Positions 1 to 8,582 of a DNA stretch of 64,000 bases are shown piece by piece. Position numbers and translations under genes: made by a program. The notes below the pieces were generated by a model, which worked only from the letters and a program-made list of their open reading frames with translations, searched no databases and had not been told where the DNA came from. The DNA lies in contig NZ_RHJS01000002.1 in NCBI RefSeq assembly GCF_003885045.1, positions 1,922,001 through 1,986,000 of the forward strand, written 5' to 3'. Source of the stretch: Schaedlerella arabinosiphila. GTDB lineage: Bacteria; Bacillota; Clostridia; Lachnospirales; Lachnospiraceae. Position 1 is the first letter of the stretch. The number at the start of each line of letters is the position of its first letter.

Positions 1-566
1 AAACATAGCATCCTTTTTACAGCACTTATTAATTTTTCCAAGTATATCTAAATTCTGTAAAATTAATAAATTATACTTTGTGCGAAACTTTTTGTAATTA
101 TATGCCGATTATACACAACCCTCCTTTAAAATAAATTAATACCAGGATATTATTATCCTGACCCTGGCATGAGTTTCTTCATATTTATAATATACAACCG
201 AATTATTCTTTTTTTTCAAGCGATTTATAAATCAGTCAAGACCACATCCAGAAATTTGTTCATGGTCATCACTCTTCCTTAATTTCCTGCATTACTTGAT
301 GCAAAGTGTCTCATACCTCTTCCTACATATACATCTGCTTTATAAACCGCTAAACCATACAAACCGTCATATAACCTCTCCCCTGCAGCATTATCCATTC
401 TCTGTCTGAACATTGACGGTTCAGACGGTTCGGCGGTTTTCATTTAGAATTTGCGGGACTTTCTCCTTCCGCTATACTGTCATCAGTTTCTTCATACTCT
501 GGAAAAGCAGAGAAATACAATTATATATTATAATAGTGATACCAATAATCAACAAACCTTACACCT
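1..566 (+). other. AT-rich non-coding stretch ahead of the element genes
   Basis: No credible gene was found on either strand. A TATAAT box at 529-534 has no clear -35 partner but is placed to start a transcript through the hairpin at 567-600 into the recombination genes. Short related direct repeats (GACGGTTCAGACGGTTC and similar) occur around 413-435. Confidence 0.4.
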
Positions 567-600
567 GGCAGAAACTAACTCTTTGTTTCTGCCCTTTTCT
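567..600 (+). terminator. Terminator-like hairpin in the leader of the recombination operon
   Basis: GGCAGAAAC (567-575) pairs perfectly with GTTTCTGCC (585-593) and is followed by CTTTTCT. It lies between the TATAAT box at 529 and the first gene at 626, so it would attenuate the operon unless bypassed. Confidence 0.55.
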
Positions 601-625
601 ATGTACCGGAAAAAGGAGGGATTCA

Positions 626-703
626 ATGGAAAAGATCTTAAAGGCACTGATAGCCGTTGCGGCTATCGTACTCGAAGAAATCTTAGAAGATGATCAGGCA
701 TAA
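626..703 (+). CDS. 25-residue leader-like small protein
   Basis: A short ORF starts at ATG 626 behind a strong ribosome binding site (AAAAGGAGGGATTCA). The predicted peptide is a hydrophobic, alanine-rich helix (KALIAVAAIVLEE) with an acidic tail. Its sequence contains a GATAGCCG-CGGCTATC inverted repeat. It lies directly after the leader hairpin and 68 bases before the DUF932 gene. It could be a leader peptide, a small regulator, or a chance ORF with a good ribosome binding site. No family is recognised. Confidence 0.45.
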   Translation: MEKILKALIAVAAIVLEEILEDDQA

Positions 704-771
704 CCGCTTATCCCCTGCATCTGCAACTACGTAATACAGATCAAAAACAAAAGAAAGAGAGGATTTAGAGT

Positions 772-1704
772 ATGGCAGCAAACGTTGAAAGTATGTTTTA
801 TGTAAGGGAAACACCGTGGCATAGCCTGGGAACAAAGGTAAAGGAAGCACCCGCATCCAATGACGCACTGATCCTGGCCGGCTTAAACTGGCAGGTGCTC
901 CAGGAGCCGATCTTCACAGCCGCAAGTGAACCGATTGAGGGCTACAAGGTCAATGTCCGTGATTCGGACAGGAAAGCCCTGGGCGTGGTGACTGACCGAT
1001 ACAAGGTCATCCAAAATAACGAAGCCTTTGCCTTCACGGATGAATTATTAGGCGAAGGAGTCCGGTATGAGACAGCCGGAAGCCTGCAGGGAGGAAAAAA
1101 AGTCTGGTTACTGGCACATATGCCCCGGGAGTACATTATTTCCGGGGAACAGATCAGCCCCTACCTGGTATTTTCTAACACCCACGATGGTTCCGGCGCA
1201 ATCAAGGTCGCTCTGACTCCGATCCGTGTGGTATGTCAGAACACGCTGAATCTGGCATTGGCAAAAGCGAATCGCTGCTGGTCCATGATCCACACCGGGG
1301 ATATCCATGAAAAGATGCAGGAGGCTAGGGACACATTGCTCAGGGCAGAAAATTATATGCAGGAATTGGGGCAGGAATTTGAAAACCTCCGCATGAAGAA
1401 ACTCTCAGACAGGCAGGTGACAGAATACATTGAAATCCTTCTCCCGCTGGAAGATAATTCCACCCCGCAGCAGACCAAAAACATCCGGAAGCTCAGGGAG
1501 GACATGAAGATGCGCTATTTTGACGCACCGGACCTGCAGCATGTAGGAAAGAATGCGTACCGCTTTGTAAATGCGGTATCTGATTTTGCCACCCATGCAG
1601 AACCGCTTCGAAAGACTGCGAATTACAAGGAAAACCTGTTTGCAAGGACAATGGAAGGGAATCCGCTGATTGACAAGGCATACCAGATGGTATACGCAGC
1701 GTAG
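772..1704 (+). CDS. DUF932 phage/plasmid-like protein
   Basis: A 310-residue protein of the DUF932 (TIGR03299) family, found in phages, plasmids and integrative elements, often beside recombination genes. Supporting motifs are the N-terminal PWHSLG, the central SPYLVFSNTHDGSGA and the following TPIRVVCQNTL, all typical of the family. The molecular role is not established; the genomic association suggests work on element DNA. The start ATG follows GAGAGGATTTAGAGT. The gene is the first large one of a rightward operon and is followed by a YqaJ nuclease and an annealing protein, so the three probably act together in homologous recombination or replication. Confidence 0.88.
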   Translation: MAANVESMFYVRETPWHSLGTKVKEAPASNDALILAGLNWQVLQEPIFTAASEPIEGYKVNVRDSDRKALGVVTDRYKVIQNNEAFAFTDELLGEGVRYETAGSLQGGKKVWLLAHMPREYIISGEQISPYLVFSNTHDGSGAIKVALTPIRVVCQNTLNLALAKANRCWSMIHTGDIHEKMQEARDTLLRAENYMQELGQEFENLRMKKLSDRQVTEYIEILLPLEDNSTPQQTKNIRKLREDMKMRYFDAPDLQHVGKNAYRFVNAVSDFATHAEPLRKTANYKENLFARTMEGNPLIDKAYQMVYAA

Positions 1705-1712
1705 GTGACGGG

Positions 1713-1787
1713 ATGAAACTGGAACATAAAGAACTGGAATCCCTGAAAAATTATTACAGGACGGAAAGGATGGATGAAATCGCATGA
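1713..1787 (+). CDS. 24-residue ORF coupled to the YqaJ gene
   Basis: A short ORF (ATG 1713) begins nine bases after the DUF932 stop, behind AGGTGACGGG. Its TGA overlaps the ATG of the next gene in an ATGA arrangement. The peptide is charged (MKLEHKELESLKNYYR) and of no known family. The overlap suggests that its translation feeds ribosomes into the exonuclease gene. It may have no product role of its own. Confidence 0.35.
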   Translation: MKLEHKELESLKNYYRTERMDEIA

Positions 1788-2710
1788 AGAAATTAGTATC
1801 GACATTGAACCTGGATAAAAAGGAATGGCTGAAATACCGCAAGAAAGGGATCGGAGGGAGCGATGCCGGAGCCGTATGCGGCCTGAATCCCTACCGCACT
1901 GCAATGCAGGTATACAACGACAAGACCTCAGACACGATTGAGGAGATCGACAATGAAGCCATGCGTCAGGGACGGGAATTTGAAGATTATGTTGCAAGAA
2001 GATTTACGGAAGCCACCGGAAAGAAAGTACGCAGGGCAAACGCTATGTTCTGTCACGAATCCTATCCGTTCATGCTGGCAGATGTAGACCGGATGGTAGT
2101 GGGGGAAAACGCAGGGCTGGAATGCAAGACTGCAAGCCCCTTTATGGCGGAGCATTGGAAAGATGGAAAGATTCCGCTCTCCTACCAGATACAGTGCTAC
2201 CATTATATGACGGTCTGCAACGCTGATGCATGGTATATCGCCGTACTTATTTACGGCAGAGATTTTAAACACTATCGGTTGGAACGGGATGAATCCATGC
2301 TGGCAGATCTGGTTCGAATCGAACAGGATTTTTGGGAGAACCATGTGCAGAAAAGAATCCTTCCTGAACCGGACGGTTCCAAACTTGCGGACAGTGTGAT
2401 AGCGGAATATTATAAAAATTCCGTGGCAGAGATCCTGCCGCTCAAAGGATTTGATGATAAACTAAGACGCCGTCAGGAATTGAAAGAGGATATGGAACAG
2501 ATGGAGAGGGAGAAAAAGAAGATCGAGCAGGAATTGAAGCTCTATCTCGGAGAAGCGGAGCTGGCTGAAAATGAGCGGTACAGAGTCTCCTGGAAATCTG
2601 TTTCCAGCAACCGGGTCGATGAAACACGCCTGAAAGAAGAACAGCCTGAGATTTATGCACAGTACCAGAAGGTGATCCAGAGCAGGCGGCTCATGGTAAA
2701 AGCGGCATAA
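1784..2710 (+). CDS. YqaJ-family exonuclease
   Basis: A 308-residue nuclease of the YqaJ viral recombinase family (PD-(D/E)XK fold, related to lambda exonuclease). Visible motifs are IGGSDAGAVCG near residues 24-34, MLADVDRMV near 99-107 containing the metal-binding Asp, GLECKTAS near 112-119 containing the ExK catalytic pair, and YQIQCYHYM near 133-141 with the QxxxY motif. The C-terminal third (about 225-265) is a charged coiled coil. Such enzymes resect DNA ends to give single strands for an annealing partner, and the next gene is a good candidate for that partner. The ATG overlaps the preceding short ORF. Confidence 0.9.
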   Translation: MKKLVSTLNLDKKEWLKYRKKGIGGSDAGAVCGLNPYRTAMQVYNDKTSDTIEEIDNEAMRQGREFEDYVARRFTEATGKKVRRANAMFCHESYPFMLADVDRMVVGENAGLECKTASPFMAEHWKDGKIPLSYQIQCYHYMTVCNADAWYIAVLIYGRDFKHYRLERDESMLADLVRIEQDFWENHVQKRILPEPDGSKLADSVIAEYYKNSVAEILPLKGFDDKLRRRQELKEDMEQMEREKKKIEQELKLYLGEAELAENERYRVSWKSVSSNRVDETRLKEEQPEIYAQYQKVIQSRRLMVKAA

Positions 2711-2776
2711 AAAAATGAGCTGGAGAGAAAGGCTTTTATATTGGGCGATCAAAATTTTGTTGAAGGAGAAATAAAG

Positions 2777-3781
2777 TTGGCAAAGCAAAATATAAAAGAA
2801 GAACTGGCAAAGAAAGCCGGAGCGATCAAAGAAGAACAGCCGGAGAAACAGGTACAGACAACGGAACTGGAGAAGCAGGTACAGATAACAGAACCAGAGA
2901 AACAGATGCAGATACCGGAGTCAGAGAAGCAGATGCAGATACCAGAGTCAGAGAAGCAGATATCGGAACCGGATGCTATGATCAATTCAAACAGTGATAA
3001 AAGAGTCATTCGGCTGTTAAGGGCGGACGAGATCGAGTGCCGGGTATCCACCATCAATGAAAAAGGAATGAGCCTCCTGCTGTTCAAGGATGCCCGTGTA
3101 GACCAGCGGATATTGGACGAGACATTTACGCCGTTTGGATGGAAGCGGACGCACCAGTGCATTGACGGGAATCTGTACTGCACCGTCGAAATCTGGGACA
3201 AAGAAAAACGGCAGTGGATCGCGAAGCAAGATGTGGGCACGACCAGCCACTCTGAAAAAGAAAAAGGTCAGGCGTCTGATTCCTTCAAGCGGGCCTGTTT
3301 TAACTGGGGGCTTGGAAGGGAGCTGTATACAGCGCCGTTTATCTGGGTTCCGGCAACAAAAGTAAATATCCAGAAGAACGGCGACCGCTATACTACTTCT
3401 GACCGATTCTGTGTGCATTCTATAAGCTATAATCTGCAAAGGGAAATATCCGCCCTTACAGTAGTCAACCAGAATGGGCAGAAGGTGTTTGTGATGAAAC
3501 AGAAACCGGAGCGAAAAACAGAACAGAAAATGGATTCAGCGGATAAAAAACGGAAAACAGAAGAAACGAAACAAAAGCCGGAAGAAGGCCAAAAAACACA
3601 GGAGAAGCCTGCCTCAGACAAACAGTTCATACTGCTCGAAAAGGAACTGGAACGAACCGGGATTCCTATGGAAACGGTACTATCCAGATACCATATATCA
3701 AGTATGGAGCAGATGACACCGGATATTTATGCAAAGGCGCTGAACGGGCTGAAAAAGACGAAGACAAAAGATGCCGCATGA
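2777..3781 (+). CDS. Rad52/ERF-like single-strand annealing protein (probable)
   Basis: The chosen start is TTG 2777, because AAGGAG sits eight bases before it; TTG 2741 in the same frame lacks a comparable site. The product is about 334 residues. The N terminus is a low-complexity region of nine-residue repeats (EKQMQIPES type). The middle (about residues 70-230) has features shared with Rad52/22-type recombinases of mobile elements: FTPFGWKRTH, CTVEIWD and SDSFKRACFNWGLGRELYT. A lysine/glutamate-rich linker follows, and a helical C-terminal tail ends the protein. It probably anneals single strands produced by the upstream YqaJ nuclease. Family assignment is by motif and context. Confidence 0.75.
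   Translation: MAKQNIKEELAKKAGAIKEEQPEKQVQTTELEKQVQITEPEKQMQIPESEKQMQIPESEKQISEPDAMINSNSDKRVIRLLRADEIECRVSTINEKGMSLLLFKDARVDQRILDETFTPFGWKRTHQCIDGNLYCTVEIWDKEKRQWIAKQDVGTTSHSEKEKGQASDSFKRACFNWGLGRELYTAPFIWVPATKVNIQKNGDRYTTSDRFCVHSISYNLQREISALTVVNQNGQKVFVMKQKPERKTEQKMDSADKKRKTEETKQKPEEGQKTQEKPASDKQFILLEKELERTGIPMETVLSRYHISSMEQMTPDIYAKALNGLKKTKTKDAA
2843..2971 (+). repeat. 27-bp coding minisatellite, about 4.8 copies
   Basis: Units begin at 2843, 2870, 2897, 2924 and 2951 (the last partial, 21 bp). Each starts GAGAARCAG and encodes a nine-residue unit of type EKQ(V/M)Q(I/T)(P/T)E(S/P/L). Copies three and four are nearly identical, which points to recent duplication. The repeats lengthen the disordered N terminus of the annealing protein without shifting its frame. 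Confidence 0.85.
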
Positions 3782-3997
3782 AAGTTTATTCTGTCAGCTT
3801 CTATACATGAAAGTATTTTGGTTCTGGACAAGGGGATCTTTTCAGCAGAAATGCTAAGGAAAATTGTGGAGTATATCAATCGGGAACAGGTAGAGAAGGA
3901 GGAAAAACTTTCTGATAATATCTATTATTTCAGAAAAGCGTTCGATTCGAACACCATTCAGCAGGACCGGATCTTGGAATTAATCACCTGCAGATAA
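3782..3997 (+). pseudogene. In-frame coding remnant or small gene after the annealing protein
   Basis: Directly after the TGA at 3779-3781 the same frame stays open for 71 codons and ends with TAA at 3995-3997. The translation looks like a real protein (for example VLDKGIFSAEMLRKIVEYIN). There is no good ATG start with a ribosome binding site; candidates are TTG 3818 and ATG 3851. It could be a small gene with a weak start, a gene that lost its start, or a C-terminal extension cut off by a recent stop codon. The next gene has its own ribosome binding site. Confidence 0.4.
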
Positions 3998-4021
3998 CTA
4001 TTATCACAGAAAGAGGGATCT

Positions 4022-4387
4022 ATGAATAAAAAGAAAAAAACGAGTGCGGATATACAATGTCCGCTTCTAAAAAGATATAAGGCGCATAAGAAATCGTTCA
4101 CCAGTAAATCAGGAACAAAGTCGATGATAAATACTCTTTTTGAAACAAGGTCAACACATGCACTGGAAGAAAGTTTGAAAAAGGATCAACTTTACCAGAG
4201 AAAAGAAAAAAAAGTAGAAGAAGCTCTAAGAAAAATAGACCGGATGGGACTGGATCAGGAACAATTGAATGCGGTAGACGACGCATTATCCATATGCAAT
4301 TACCACGATTCTCAATACGGCAGGATTGCATACAGCCTTGGATTTAAAGATGCGGTACACCTAATAATGGAACTTTTTGCAGATTGA
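4022..4387 (+). CDS. Hypothetical 121-residue basic/helical protein
   Basis: The ATG follows GAGAGGGATCT-type spacing (AGAAAGAGGGATCT). The N terminus is lysine-rich (MNKKKKTSADIQ), the middle is a charged helix (about residues 55-85), and the C terminus has a conserved-looking region with YHDSQYGRIAYSLGFKDAV. No family is recognised. The last gene of the recombination module, it may be an accessory element protein. The coding sequence is well formed, with typical codon use. Confidence 0.6.
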   Translation: MNKKKKTSADIQCPLLKRYKAHKKSFTSKSGTKSMINTLFETRSTHALEESLKKDQLYQRKEKKVEEALRKIDRMGLDQEQLNAVDDALSICNYHDSQYGRIAYSLGFKDAVHLIMELFAD

Positions 4388-4757
4388 GAGGTAGTGTATA
4401 GTATCGTATGAAAAAATGATACGTGTATTGCAGGTGAAACATATAACTTAAGGCTGTAGATTTGGAACAGGTGGTTCCTGTGGTAAAATGTAGAATTTCA
4501 TTACAATTTTACTTGTAACGAAAGCATTTTGCAGTATAATTATAAGAAAAAGCAAACGCTATAGAAAGTAAGATTTACTGGTGTTCAACTCGAACACCAG
4601 TAAAAAATCACATATAGTTGAACTTACGATTGCTAATTTATCAACGGAGCGGAATGAATAAACACGGCAGAAAGAGTTTTTAAAACTATGGGATTGTAGC
4701 GAAAGCCTGACACAGGGATGGAAAGAAACAGTATGTATTTGTCGAAAGGTAGATTTA
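4388..4757 (+). other. Non-coding gap with a perfect 13-bp hairpin
   Basis: No gene is seen in these 370 bases. A perfect inverted repeat with arms at 4574-4586 and 4592-4604 (TTTACTGGTGTTC and its complement) has no T-run after it, so it is not a standard terminator. It lies just downstream of the promoter-like boxes at 4513-4540 and could be an operator, a structured leader, or a trace of insertion of the downstream cargo gene. Confidence 0.4.
4513..4540 (+). promoter_or_regulatory. Putative promoter for the 4758 gene
   Basis: TTGTAA (4513-4518), a 16-base spacer, then TATAAT (4535-4540). It faces the AT-rich cargo gene and would give it transcription separate from the recombination operon, with a leader of about 210 bases. 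Confidence 0.5.
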
Positions 4758-6428
4758 ATGTACGAGCGAAAGAAGAGGCTGAAAGAAGAAGGATTATTCA
4801 TTACAGAGTTTAATAATAATTTTTTTGAGGATTTCTTAAAAAATAACAATGAAATAGAAGAACTAATTCAAGACATAGAAAATTTGTCAAAGAAGTATAA
4901 AACGAAATATCAAGAAAAAGGTAAAAGAGACGGAAAAGATGCTACTTGGCATTTCATTATAACAGCCGCTTTAAAAAAAATCAAGGAATACCGACCGGAA
5001 ATACAAGTTGACTTAGATGATTCCTTTTTAGCTCCTCAATTAAAATATATTGTTTCGGAGTTCTATTCGGAACAACTATTTTTGGAATTTGATGTCGCAC
5101 AGAAAATAGAATATAACCTGTACCGATGTACAAAAGAGGAACACGATATGTATAACCTTGGAGGAAATGAAGAAGGTACGGAAGATGACTACAAAATTAT
5201 ATGGGATGAATATGGTGCGTTGTTTTCATCAGGAAGAAAAATGGAGGATAAAGATCCCGCTATTGATTTGCTTCCAGGAATCCAAAGACTTGAACCACCT
5301 AAGTCGAAAGTTTGTTTTTCTGGTTGTTTAGACGGAGAGAATCTTTTTTTGGAATCTGATTTTGCTTCATTGAATTTTTTATACTTGGCAAATGAAAAAT
5401 TTCAAAAGTTTTTAGGACATGAAGAAAAATCTCAAAAATATTTTGATAATTTATTGGAATTTATCGAAATATTAAATAAAAATAATGAGATACCATTGCA
5501 CTATATATGGGAAAAAATGACAAATTTTAATGCCGCTAATATTATATCTAAATTTGTGGTCGATTTTACCTTAAATGGAAAATTTACTATAGAAGCAGGA
5601 TATGAATTTATAGAAAGTATTTCAGTAGGATCAAATACTTTATTAAGTCAGATTGAGCAAATGCCTAACATTTTGACAAGGTTAATATTTTTAAAAAAAA
5701 TATTTTTTGCTATTTCAGTTTTATATAAGCATAGTACACTTTGGGAGATATCCCGTGGTCAATTATGTGTATTAAGAGATATACTAAAAAGCATTAATAA
5801 AAAATATCTATATATACAAGGAGCGGTTTTAGAATTATCGGTTATTACATATTGGAGATTGAATAAAGAGCAAGGGGAAAAACTTGATATTGAAAAATGG
5901 ATTGGTAGCATTAAGAAAGAATATTCTTTAGATTCTTTCCAAAAATTATTAGTAAATTCTAGTCTTAAAGAGAAATTTATAGAAGAAGAAGTTATGCATA
6001 TAAATACGATTAGGAATGAAAAACTCAAGATTTTTCCTATGGAATTTGATGCTATTCATTATAAGTATGTGAGTATATCAGATATAGAAAAGTGCTTTGG
6101 TAATAAAATATATTCTGAAAATATAAATGATTTAGTAAAAGAAATACAAAAAAAAGGTTGGTTTACGATAGAATCCGGCTATGATATTAGAGAAGGTAAA
6201 TTCAAATATCAGCATAATGAAATATGCTGTACGGAGACTTATAATGATGAGGAAGAAGAAAAAATATATGATATATTAAAAACAAAAAATGATAGTAAAC
6301 ATATTAAAAATTTTTTAAGGCAATACCTATTATCTGGCTACAAAAATGTAATATTTGAAAATACAGATATAAAAGAGAAAAATAAGTATATCAACATATT
6401 TAATCTTTTATTATATCATATAAGATAG
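4758..6428 (+). CDS. Large AT-rich cargo protein of unknown function
   Basis: A 556-residue protein with no recognised family. It is rich in Lys, Glu, Asn, Ile and Phe, mostly predicted helical, and lacks signal peptide, membrane segments and nucleotide-binding motifs. The coding DNA is much more AT-rich than the genes on either side and uses many AAA, AAT, ATA and TTA codons, which indicates recent acquisition. It has its own promoter-like region upstream, a weak ribosome binding site (AAAGGTAGATTTA) and a strong terminator just downstream. A single self-contained gene between the recombination and replication modules of an element is a common position for anti-phage or other cargo; that role is only an inference. 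Confidence 0.7.
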   Translation: MYERKKRLKEEGLFITEFNNNFFEDFLKNNNEIEELIQDIENLSKKYKTKYQEKGKRDGKDATWHFIITAALKKIKEYRPEIQVDLDDSFLAPQLKYIVSEFYSEQLFLEFDVAQKIEYNLYRCTKEEHDMYNLGGNEEGTEDDYKIIWDEYGALFSSGRKMEDKDPAIDLLPGIQRLEPPKSKVCFSGCLDGENLFLESDFASLNFLYLANEKFQKFLGHEEKSQKYFDNLLEFIEILNKNNEIPLHYIWEKMTNFNAANIISKFVVDFTLNGKFTIEAGYEFIESISVGSNTLLSQIEQMPNILTRLIFLKKIFFAISVLYKHSTLWEISRGQLCVLRDILKSINKKYLYIQGAVLELSVITYWRLNKEQGEKLDIEKWIGSIKKEYSLDSFQKLLVNSSLKEKFIEEEVMHINTIRNEKLKIFPMEFDAIHYKYVSISDIEKCFGNKIYSENINDLVKEIQKKGWFTIESGYDIREGKFKYQHNEICCTETYNDEEEEKIYDILKTKNDSKHIKNFLRQYLLSGYKNVIFENTDIKEKNKYINIFNLLLYHIR

Positions 6429-6455
6429 AAAAAGTCAAATTTAATTAAATTTTCT

Positions 6456-6490
6456 AACGCATCCCTTGGATTTTTGGGATGCGTTTTTTT
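6456..6490 (+). terminator. Strong intrinsic terminator of the cargo gene
   Basis: AACGCATCCC (6456-6465) pairs perfectly with GGGATGCGTT (6476-6485), followed by a run of T residues. It closes the AT-rich cargo unit 28 bases after its stop. Confidence 0.92.
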
Positions 6491-6546
6491 CTGTTAAAAT
6501 AGACTCATCCGCTGCGCAGAGGAAAAAATTTTGAGGAGGAAAAAAC

Positions 6547-8538
6547 ATGATCCGTCCATTTTATTTTGAAACCCAAAAAACCGTTAAGCCATTTTCAATT
6601 GACCCTAAAATGATTGATGAAAAATCGGACTGCCACTGCCATACTTGCATTACATCTGATTGTTCAGAAATCCCGATGAAAGTTCCTTTTTATTTTCTTC
6701 GGGAAGACGTTGGCGAAATTGCTGAAAATCTCTGTTTGCCATTGCAATCAAATTCCGAAAACAAGGTCGAATTGATCCGACATGTCGGAATTGCATTGCA
6801 AAATTACATAGATGATGGAAACCAAATTCCTTGCGTTTTACCTGCAATTTGCCAAAACAAGCATCGTGTTAATTTGAACTTTCGGATAACCTTAAGAAAA
6901 AAAATTATAAGCATTTTAGATACGGAAAATGGCGAAGTCCAAAAAATTTCCTATCGTGTTAGTATCGAGTTATACCTCAGCAGTGGGCAAGTCAAAAATT
7001 TTGAATCCGATGTAGAAAGCGACAAAATTAAATCCTTTGCTTGGATTACTCGCACTACAGAAAGTTTGGCCAAAATCCCCAGAGAAAAGGAGGATAAAAT
7101 TGCATTTGACGAAATGGTGCAAGCTTGCATTGAAACTCAAGATGTACCAGTAGAATTAATCTATCCGAACGCTGGGTGGCGACATTTCCCCAATAGTGGT
7201 TGGAGATATGTCTATGGTGATGGGGCAGTTGGCGTTGATGGAAGCAACATTCATACCAGAAAATGCAACGAAAAATTCCATTTTCCCACATATAAAATCG
7301 ACCAATCCGAAATCTTTCGGGAAGCAATGGAAATGCGAAAAATATGCAAAAGCTGCTCCGCAAGCACGATGCTTTTATTGTTTACACATGCTTCAACTAT
7401 GCAAACATTCTTTGCGGAAGTCAATTTTCCCATAAATTTTGTTTTGGCTGTTGTTGGCATTACAAATAGTCGAAAAACCAGTTTAGCGCTTGAAATGGGA
7501 AGGTTTCTAAACAAAAGCAAAAAAAATGCTGACGCAGAATTTACGGCAACCTCTGCCGGCATAGAAAAAACGCTATCACTATATAAGGATGCCGTCATAC
7601 TAATTGATGATTTCCGTCCAGCCGAAACACGTGCTGACCAACAAAAACTCCATGAACGGCTTGAAGCACTTGTACGTTTTTATGGGAATAGAGTGCCCAA
7701 AAAACGAATGGACGACTATAGTTCCAACACGAATAAATTTTTCCCGATTCAGGGGCTTTGCGTCTTAACAATGGAAATTCTTGTTGGGGTTCAGTCATCT
7801 TTAAGCAGGATGATGACGGTCGAAATTGATAAGAATGAAGTGCAAAACGATGTATTGCTGCATTATCAGCAAAAGCCGTGGATTTTGTCAAGCCATATTT
7901 TTGATTTCATTCGATGGGAAACCGTATGCCAAGATTTCATAATGAAGACAATTTCAAATCATATGCCGTGTCTGCGTACACAGTATGTATTTGAATATCA
8001 ACGTTTTGGTGAGATGTTTGCTGTATTTCACATTGTAGCATTTTTGATCGGATGTTATGCTCAGAGCAGGGGATTTTGGAATTGTGAAGAATCGGATTTA
8101 TTTGTTCATGAATGCGATTCTCTCACACTATCCCTCTTAAGAAATATGGAGACGAAATTGAAAAAAACCGATAAAGGGCTTATTCTGGTACAGGCACTTT
8201 TTGAAGCCATCGAAAACAGAAAATTATCGGCCACAAAGCTAAATACCGAAACATCCCCACTAAAGTATATTCTTTATGAAGATGATTTCCGAATTTTTGT
8301 TCAGACAAAAGCACTGAAAAAAATTGCCGAAGAATACTGTTTGCATTACAAAATCGATGTCATATTTACCAATGAAGACGAAATAATTACTGCTTTAGAA
8401 AGGCTCGAAATTCTTGACATTTACAAGAATGGCACAAAGCGTGAACGCGCTCGAAAATTGCCCATTCAGCATGGTAACCATCTTCGGTATTTATACATAA
8501 TTAAAGAATTGGCGCAAAAAAGATTGGAAGAAATTTAG
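6547..8538 (+). CDS. DUF927-like ATPase, probable element replication protein
   Basis: A 663-residue protein with a GAGGAGGAAAAAAC ribosome binding site. Residues about 220-460 resemble the DUF927 ATPase/helicase-primase region: GWRHFPNSGWRYVYGDGAVG, then a P-loop-like segment VVGITNSRKTSLA with Arg where Gly is usual (GxxNSRKT rather than GxxxxGKT), then a Walker B segment AVILIDDFRP. The N terminus has a His/Cys cluster (CHCHTC) that could bind metal. DUF927 proteins of mobile elements are thought to take part in DNA replication. Position just before xis-int supports a replication role. The altered P-loop leaves ATPase activity open. Confidence 0.6.
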   Translation: MIRPFYFETQKTVKPFSIDPKMIDEKSDCHCHTCITSDCSEIPMKVPFYFLREDVGEIAENLCLPLQSNSENKVELIRHVGIALQNYIDDGNQIPCVLPAICQNKHRVNLNFRITLRKKIISILDTENGEVQKISYRVSIELYLSSGQVKNFESDVESDKIKSFAWITRTTESLAKIPREKEDKIAFDEMVQACIETQDVPVELIYPNAGWRHFPNSGWRYVYGDGAVGVDGSNIHTRKCNEKFHFPTYKIDQSEIFREAMEMRKICKSCSASTMLLLFTHASTMQTFFAEVNFPINFVLAVVGITNSRKTSLALEMGRFLNKSKKNADAEFTATSAGIEKTLSLYKDAVILIDDFRPAETRADQQKLHERLEALVRFYGNRVPKKRMDDYSSNTNKFFPIQGLCVLTMEILVGVQSSLSRMMTVEIDKNEVQNDVLLHYQQKPWILSSHIFDFIRWETVCQDFIMKTISNHMPCLRTQYVFEYQRFGEMFAVFHIVAFLIGCYAQSRGFWNCEESDLFVHECDSLTLSLLRNMETKLKKTDKGLILVQALFEAIENRKLSATKLNTETSPLKYILYEDDFRIFVQTKALKKIAEEYCLHYKIDVIFTNEDEIITALERLEILDIYKNGTKRERARKLPIQHGNHLRYLYIIKELAQKRLEEI

Positions 8539-8582
8539 CATAAAAATGTAAAAATTATATAAGTTCTGAAAGGAGAAAATTT

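Noticed and set aside
4574..4604. Perfect 13-bp hairpin as a terminator
   Set aside because: No T-run on the plus strand and no gene ends before it; left as an unexplained inverted repeat.
4758..6428. DUF4209-type protein
   Set aside because: Length fits but the characteristic His-rich C-terminal motifs are missing.
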